DNA from: Planctomycetota bacterium | GTDB lineage: Bacteria > Planctomycetota > UBA1135 > UBA2386 | Length of the DNA: 64,000 nt | Direction: 5' to 3' | Assembly: GCA_016794035.1 (NCBI GenBank) | Contig: JAEUHS010000052.1 | Span: 1-64,000, forward strand | In this document: piece after piece, positions 60,498 through 64,000 of the stretch | How positions within the stretch are numbered: position 1 is the first letter of the stretch | How the letters are laid out: each line of letters starts with the position of its first letter | The notes under the pieces: model-generated | The model's database searches: none | What the model was told of the DNA's origin: nothing | The model's input: the letters and a program-made list of their open reading frames with translations, nothing else | Program-made: the position numbers and the translations under genes

Positions 60498-61493
60498 ATG
60501 TCGCTGCCCCAGCGAACGCCTGCGCCGCGCGACCCGCGCTCGCTGACCTTCCTGCAGGGCGCGAAGCCGCCGGTCCAGGACGCCGCCGCCGCCCTGCGCG
60601 CCGGCCTGCTCGCCGCGCGAGCCGCGATCCCGCCGCGCTTCTTCTACGACGAGCTCGGCTCGCGGCTGTTCGCCGCGATCACGGCGCTCGACGCCTACTA
60701 CCCGACCCGCACCGAGGCCCGGGTGATGCAGGACCACCTGCCGGCGATCGCCGCCGCGCTGCCGGTCACCGGCTGCACGCTGGTCGACGTCGGCGCCGGC
60801 AACTGCGAGAAGGCCGCCGGCCTGTTCGCGACCGTGCAGCCGTCGCGCTACGTCGCCGTCGACATCTCGACCGAGTTCCTGCGCGACGCGTTGCTGCAAC
60901 TGCAGCGGCGGTTCCCGGCGATCGAGATGTGCGGCGTCGCGACCGACTTCGCGCAGCGGCTCGAGCTGCCGCCGGCCGTGCCCCCCGGCCGCCGGCTGTT
61001 CTTCTACCCGGGCTCGTCGATCGGCAACTTCTCGCCGCCGCAGGCCGTGCTGTTCCTGCAGTCGCTGCGCGAGCAGATGCGCGGCGACGGCGTGCTGTGG
61101 ATCGGCGTCGACCTGCAGAAGCCGACGGCGATCCTCGAGCGCGCCTACGACGACGAGCTGGGCGTCACCGCCGCCTTCAACAAGAACGTGCTGCAGCACG
61201 TCAATCGCCTCGCCGGCACCGACTTCGACGTGCGCGACTGGCGGCATGTCGCGTTCTACGACGAGGCGATCGGCCGCATCGAGATGCACCTCGAGGCCGC
61301 GCGCGCCGTCGAGGTCCGCTGGCCCGGCGGCGCCCGTTCGTTCGGCGCCGGTGAGCGCATCCACACCGAGAACTCGTACAAGTACACGACCGACGGCTTC
61401 GGGCGCCTGCTGGCCGATGCCGGTCTGCGCAGCGCCGGCTGCTGGACCGACCCGCAGGGCTGGTTCGGCGTGTTCGTCGCCGAACCGCGATGA
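60498..61493 (+). CDS. egtD: L-histidine N-alpha-methyltransferase EgtD
   Basis: The 331-residue SAM enzyme has the fold and motifs of EgtD. They include ALRAGLLAARAAIPPRFFYD near the start, the SAM-binding LVDVGAGNCEKAAGLF near residue 95, and FFYPGSSIGNFSPPQA near 170. FNKNVLQHVNRLAGTDFDV follows near 230 and HTENSYKYTTDGF near 290. It makes trimethylhistidine (hercynine), the first step of ergothioneine synthesis. Its stop overlaps the start of egtB (ATGA at 61490-61493). It is divergent from flgB with 163 bp between start codons. Confidence 0.95.
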   Translation: MSLPQRTPAPRDPRSLTFLQGAKPPVQDAAAALRAGLLAARAAIPPRFFYDELGSRLFAAITALDAYYPTRTEARVMQDHLPAIAAALPVTGCTLVDVGAGNCEKAAGLFATVQPSRYVAVDISTEFLRDALLQLQRRFPAIEMCGVATDFAQRLELPPAVPPGRRLFFYPGSSIGNFSPPQAVLFLQSLREQMRGDGVLWIGVDLQKPTAILERAYDDELGVTAAFNKNVLQHVNRLAGTDFDVRDWRHVAFYDEAIGRIEMHLEAARAVEVRWPGGARSFGAGERIHTENSYKYTTDGFGRLLADAGLRSAGCWTDPQGWFGVFVAEPR

Positions 61494-62662
61494 ACCCGCG
61501 CCGGCTGACCCCGGCCGACCTGGTGGCGGCGCTCGACGAGGCGCGCCGCGCGACGTTCGCCGCCTCGCTCGATCTCAGCGATGCGCAGTGGATGGTGCCC
61601 TACGACCCGGGCATCCAACCGACCGCGTGGGACCTCGCGCACGTGGCGTGGTTCGCCGAGTTCTGGCTGCTGCGCGGCCCCCACCGGCTCGGCACCGACG
61701 CCCACGTGCACGCCGACAGGCCCGCCCGCTTCGTCGGCCCCGACGAGTGCTACGACTCGGCGCGGATCGCCCACCGCGCCCGCTGGCAGATGCCGTTGTT
61801 CCGGCGCGAGGAACTGCTGGCCCGCATGCAGGACCAGCTCGCCGCCTGCCAGCAGGCGCTGACGACGCGCGCGCCGACGCGCGACGACCTGTACCACGCG
61901 CACTTCGCCGTGTTCCACGAACTGATGCACGTCGAGGCGCTGGCGTGGACGCGCCAGCTGCTCGGCCTGCCGGCGCCGCCCGGGATGTCGATGGCGCGCG
62001 TGCCGGTGCGCCCGCCGGTGTCGCTGCCCGGCGGCGAACACCGGCTCGGCATCGCCGAAGACGAGCCCGGCTTCGCGTTCGACAACGAACGGCCGGGCCC
62101 CACGGTGCAGCTGCTGCCGTTCACGATCGACCCCGCGCCGGTCAGCAACGACCAGTTCGCGGCGTTCGTCGACGACCGCGGCTACGAGCGCCCGGAGTTC
62201 TGGCCCGGCGCCGCCGGCGCGTGGCTGCGGCGCGCACGGCGGCATCTGCCGGTGCGCTGGCGCCACACGAACGGCGGCCACGAACTGCGCTGGTTCGACG
62301 CCTGGATACCGCTGCCACCGGCCGAGCCGGTCGTGCACGTCAGCGCCTACGAGGCCGAGGCCTACTGCCGCTGGGCCGGCCGCCGGCTGCCGACCGCCGC
62401 CGAATGGGAAGTCGCCGCACCGCACGTCCACTGGGGCCAGACGGTCTGGGAGTGGACCGCGGACGCGTTCGCGCCCTACGCCGGCTTCCGACCCGGCCCG
62501 TACCACACCTACTCGGCGCCGTGGTTCCACCACCAGCGCGAGCTGCGCGGCGGCGCGTTCGCCACGCACGGCCTGATGCACGACCACCGCTACCGCAACT
62601 TCTTCGCGCCCGGGCGCACCGACGTGTTCGCCGGCTTCCGCACGGTGGCGGTCGGCGAGTGA
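61490..62662 (+). CDS. egtB: Hercynine oxygenase/sulfoxide synthase EgtB
   Basis: The 390-residue protein has an N-terminal DinB-like domain (1-150) with the iron-binding histidines in TAWDLAHVAWFAEF and VFHELMHVEAL (near 50 and 147). The C-terminal FGE-sulfatase-like domain (180-390) has PVSNDQFAAFVD, WAGRRLPTAAEWEVAA and ELRGGAFATH. It couples hercynine to a thiol with oxygen. Whether it uses gamma-glutamylcysteine or cysteine cannot be read reliably. No egtA, egtC or egtE gene is next to it. Confidence 0.95.
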   Translation: MNPRRLTPADLVAALDEARRATFAASLDLSDAQWMVPYDPGIQPTAWDLAHVAWFAEFWLLRGPHRLGTDAHVHADRPARFVGPDECYDSARIAHRARWQMPLFRREELLARMQDQLAACQQALTTRAPTRDDLYHAHFAVFHELMHVEALAWTRQLLGLPAPPGMSMARVPVRPPVSLPGGEHRLGIAEDEPGFAFDNERPGPTVQLLPFTIDPAPVSNDQFAAFVDDRGYERPEFWPGAAGAWLRRARRHLPVRWRHTNGGHELRWFDAWIPLPPAEPVVHVSAYEAEAYCRWAGRRLPTAAEWEVAAPHVHWGQTVWEWTADAFAPYAGFRPGPYHTYSAPWFHHQRELRGGAFATHGLMHDHRYRNFFAPGRTDVFAGFRTVAVGE

Positions 62663-62876
62663 TGGCGGCCAGGACTGATGTCTTGGGTGTGCGCGCTTCG
62701 GATGCGTGCCCTGACGTGGATCGCAGCGGTGAGATTTCCGGCGGATTTCCGGTCGAGTGACCGTGTTTCGCCCGACGGCCCGGGGTGTTGCGCTCCGGCA
62801 GAACCAGGTGCTCGGTGGGCAGCGCACCGCCGCCTTGGCAGCCTTCCCGCGGCATGCACACTCAGGCCATCCGTTC
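62663..62876. other. Intergenic region between convergent genes
   Basis: The 214 bp between the ends of egtB and the ATP-grasp gene show no open frame of note, no clear stem with a T tract, and no repeat. I see nothing functional in it. Confidence 0.5.
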
Positions 62877-64000
62877 TCAGTGTGCGAGTTGCACGCGCAC
62901 CGTCTCGCCGAACAGGCGCCGGGCACAGGACTCGCCCAGCGCAGCCAGCGCGTCGAAGTCGCGCGCCGACAGGTTCAGCACCGCGAACCGATGCGAGCCG
63001 AACCAGCGGTACTCGCGCCGCAGCGCCGCGCGACCGGCCGCTTCGTGCCACAGTCGCGCTTCGGGATGCGCGCTCTCCAGCCACGGCAGGGCGGCCGGAT
63101 CGGGCTCTGGCCCGGCGCTGCCGTCGAAGCGGCGGAACACGAGGCTGCCGGCGACGGCCGCGACCGGCGCGCGGCGCGGCACCTGCAGCGCGTCCTGGCC
63201 GGTGGCCAGCGCGATCGCGATGCCTTCGACGTCGACGCCGTCGACGTCGCGGTACAGCGTCGCGAACTGACCGGCGCCGCGCGCATTGACCTCGATCACG
63301 CGCACGCTGCCGTCCGCCAGCAGGAACAGTTCGACGTTCCACAGGCCCTGCGTCAGGCCGACCGCCTGCACCGCGGCGATCGCCGCCCCGCGGATGCGTT
63401 CCTGCGCGGCGGCCGGGTGGCGCGACGGGTAGGTGAAGCCGGCGAAGTGGCGTGCGCCGCGCACGGCGCCCGCGTACATCCATTCGTCGACGATGCCCAG
63501 CACGTGCACGGTGCCGCCCTGCACGAAGCCGTCGACGTTGACCTGCGCGCCGTCGAGCGGTTCTTCGAGCAGCAGGCGATCGACCGAACACGGCAGGCGC
63601 ATGCACTGGCCCGCGAGCTGGTCGAACGGCCGCGAGATGCCGCGCAGCAGGAAACGGTCGCGCCACGGCAGCCGCAGGTGCGCCGCCAGTTCGTCGGCGG
63701 AGTCGACGCGCCGCGCCAACGCCGAGAACGCGCCCTTGACCGGCTTGCAGAAGCGCGGCCAGCGATGGCCGGCCGCGTGCACGGCCGCCTCGAGCGCCGG
63801 TGCCGAGCGGCAACGGCGATCGCCGAACGCGAACGGCAGCGCCATCGCCGGCACGTTCTCGCCCGGCATCGCCGCGGCCAGCGTCTGGCGCAGCAGCAGC
63901 TTGTGCTGGGCGCGCACGATCGCGCGCGGGTCGTGGCCCGGCAGGCCCAGCCGCTGCGCCATCAGCGCCGCGGTCAGGCAACCGAGACCGTCGTCGTTGG
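62877..64000 (-). CDS. ATP-grasp enzyme, 5' end cut by the window
   Basis: The 373 visible residues cover most of a carboxylate-amine ligase of the ATP-grasp fold. The N-terminal part (NDDGLGCLTAALMAQRLGLPG at the window edge, then the RAQHKLLLRQTL segment) is followed by the central ATP-binding region (RWPRFCKPVKGAFSAL, DRLLLEEPLDGAQVNVDGFV) and the metal-binding strand LWNVELFLLADGSVRVIEVN. The frame is open to the edge, so the true start is outside. The substrate is unknown. It is convergent with egtB, so it need not belong to ergothioneine synthesis. The Met at 63962 is not a likely start because the conserved fold begins before it. Confidence 0.87.
   Translation of the reverse strand, partial: NDDGLGCLTAALMAQRLGLPGHDPRAIVRAQHKLLLRQTLAAAMPGENVPAMALPFAFGDRRCRSAPALEAAVHAAGHRWPRFCKPVKGAFSALARRVDSADELAAHLRLPWRDRFLLRGISRPFDQLAGQCMRLPCSVDRLLLEEPLDGAQVNVDGFVQGGTVHVLGIVDEWMYAGAVRGARHFAGFTYPSRHPAAAQERIRGAAIAAVQAVGLTQGLWNVELFLLADGSVRVIEVNARGAGQFATLYRDVDGVDVEGIAIALATGQDALQVPRRAPVAAVAGSLVFRRFDGSAGPEPDPAALPWLESAHPEARLWHEAAGRAALRREYRWFGSHRFAVLNLSARDFDALAALGESCARRLFGETVRVQLAH

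Noticed and set aside
62877-64000. ATP-grasp gene as an ergothioneine EgtA replacement
   Set aside because: It is convergent with egtB and its motifs are those of general ATP-grasp ligases; EgtA is a glutamate-cysteine ligase of another fold.
1-64000. CRISPR arrays, tRNA or rRNA genes and insertion sequences
   Set aside because: No regularly spaced repeats, no cloverleaf-like segments, no rRNA-like conserved stretches and no transposase-like protein were noticed on either strand. A covariance-model search could still find a tRNA missed by eye.

Overview
This window is very GC-rich, densely coded chromosomal DNA from a free-living Gram-negative, motile bacterium. It carries about 55 protein genes and no rRNA, tRNA, CRISPR array or intact mobile element that I can see. 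A member of the Planctomycetota is the best guess. That guess rests on three things: many secreted proteins with repeat or carboxypeptidase-regulatory architecture, a LamG protein with a C-terminal module that I associate with that phylum, and an ECF sigma factor coupled to a membrane LRR protein. It is inference, not proof.

Layout. 1-6.1 kb: the start of a tryptophanase/tyrosine phenol-lyase gene (cut by the window edge), exported proteins, a large M14 carboxypeptidase coupled to an L7/L12-like membrane protein, and an orphan D12-class DNA adenine methylase. 6.2-18.3 kb: an HtrA-like protease, a VCBS-repeat protein, an enoyl-CoA hydratase/3-hydroxyacyl-CoA dehydrogenase pair, small membrane proteins, a LamG protein, the 3'-truncated remnant of an integron-type integrase, and AlkB. 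18.3-26.6 kb: a HerA-like ATPase, a DUF4139 protein, the ECF sigma/LRR pair, a frameshifted glycosyltransferase-87 gene and a zinc-type dehydrogenase.

26.7-36.1 kb is the most striking region. It has a tetraheme cytochrome, a hexaheme NapC/NirT-type cytochrome, and a minus-strand operon coding in order for a beta-barrel porin, a 13-heme cytochrome, a tetraheme lipoprotein, a Tat-exported protein with four Fe-S clusters and an NrfD-type quinone-interacting membrane protein. This reads as a complete electron path from the quinone pool to the outer membrane, with no molybdenum or NrfA catalytic subunit. Extracellular electron transfer is the natural hypothesis.

36.3-51 kb: a Dps ferritin and a Fur-family regulator with a perfect palindrome just upstream (an oxidative-stress unit), an FMN reductase coupled to an Aas-like MFS/acyltransferase/ligase fusion, a divergent LysR regulator, two secreted carboxypeptidase-regulatory-type proteins, a ferredoxin and full-length cobalamin-dependent methionine synthase. 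51-60.3 kb: a compact flagellar basal-body and export operon in the order flgB-flgC-fliE-fliF-fliG-fliH-fliI-fliJ-motE-like-fliL-fliM-fliN. 60.5-64 kb: an egtD-egtB ergothioneine pair and a truncated ATP-grasp gene.

Many neighbouring genes overlap by ATGA or GTGA, which supports translational coupling and fixes several start codons.
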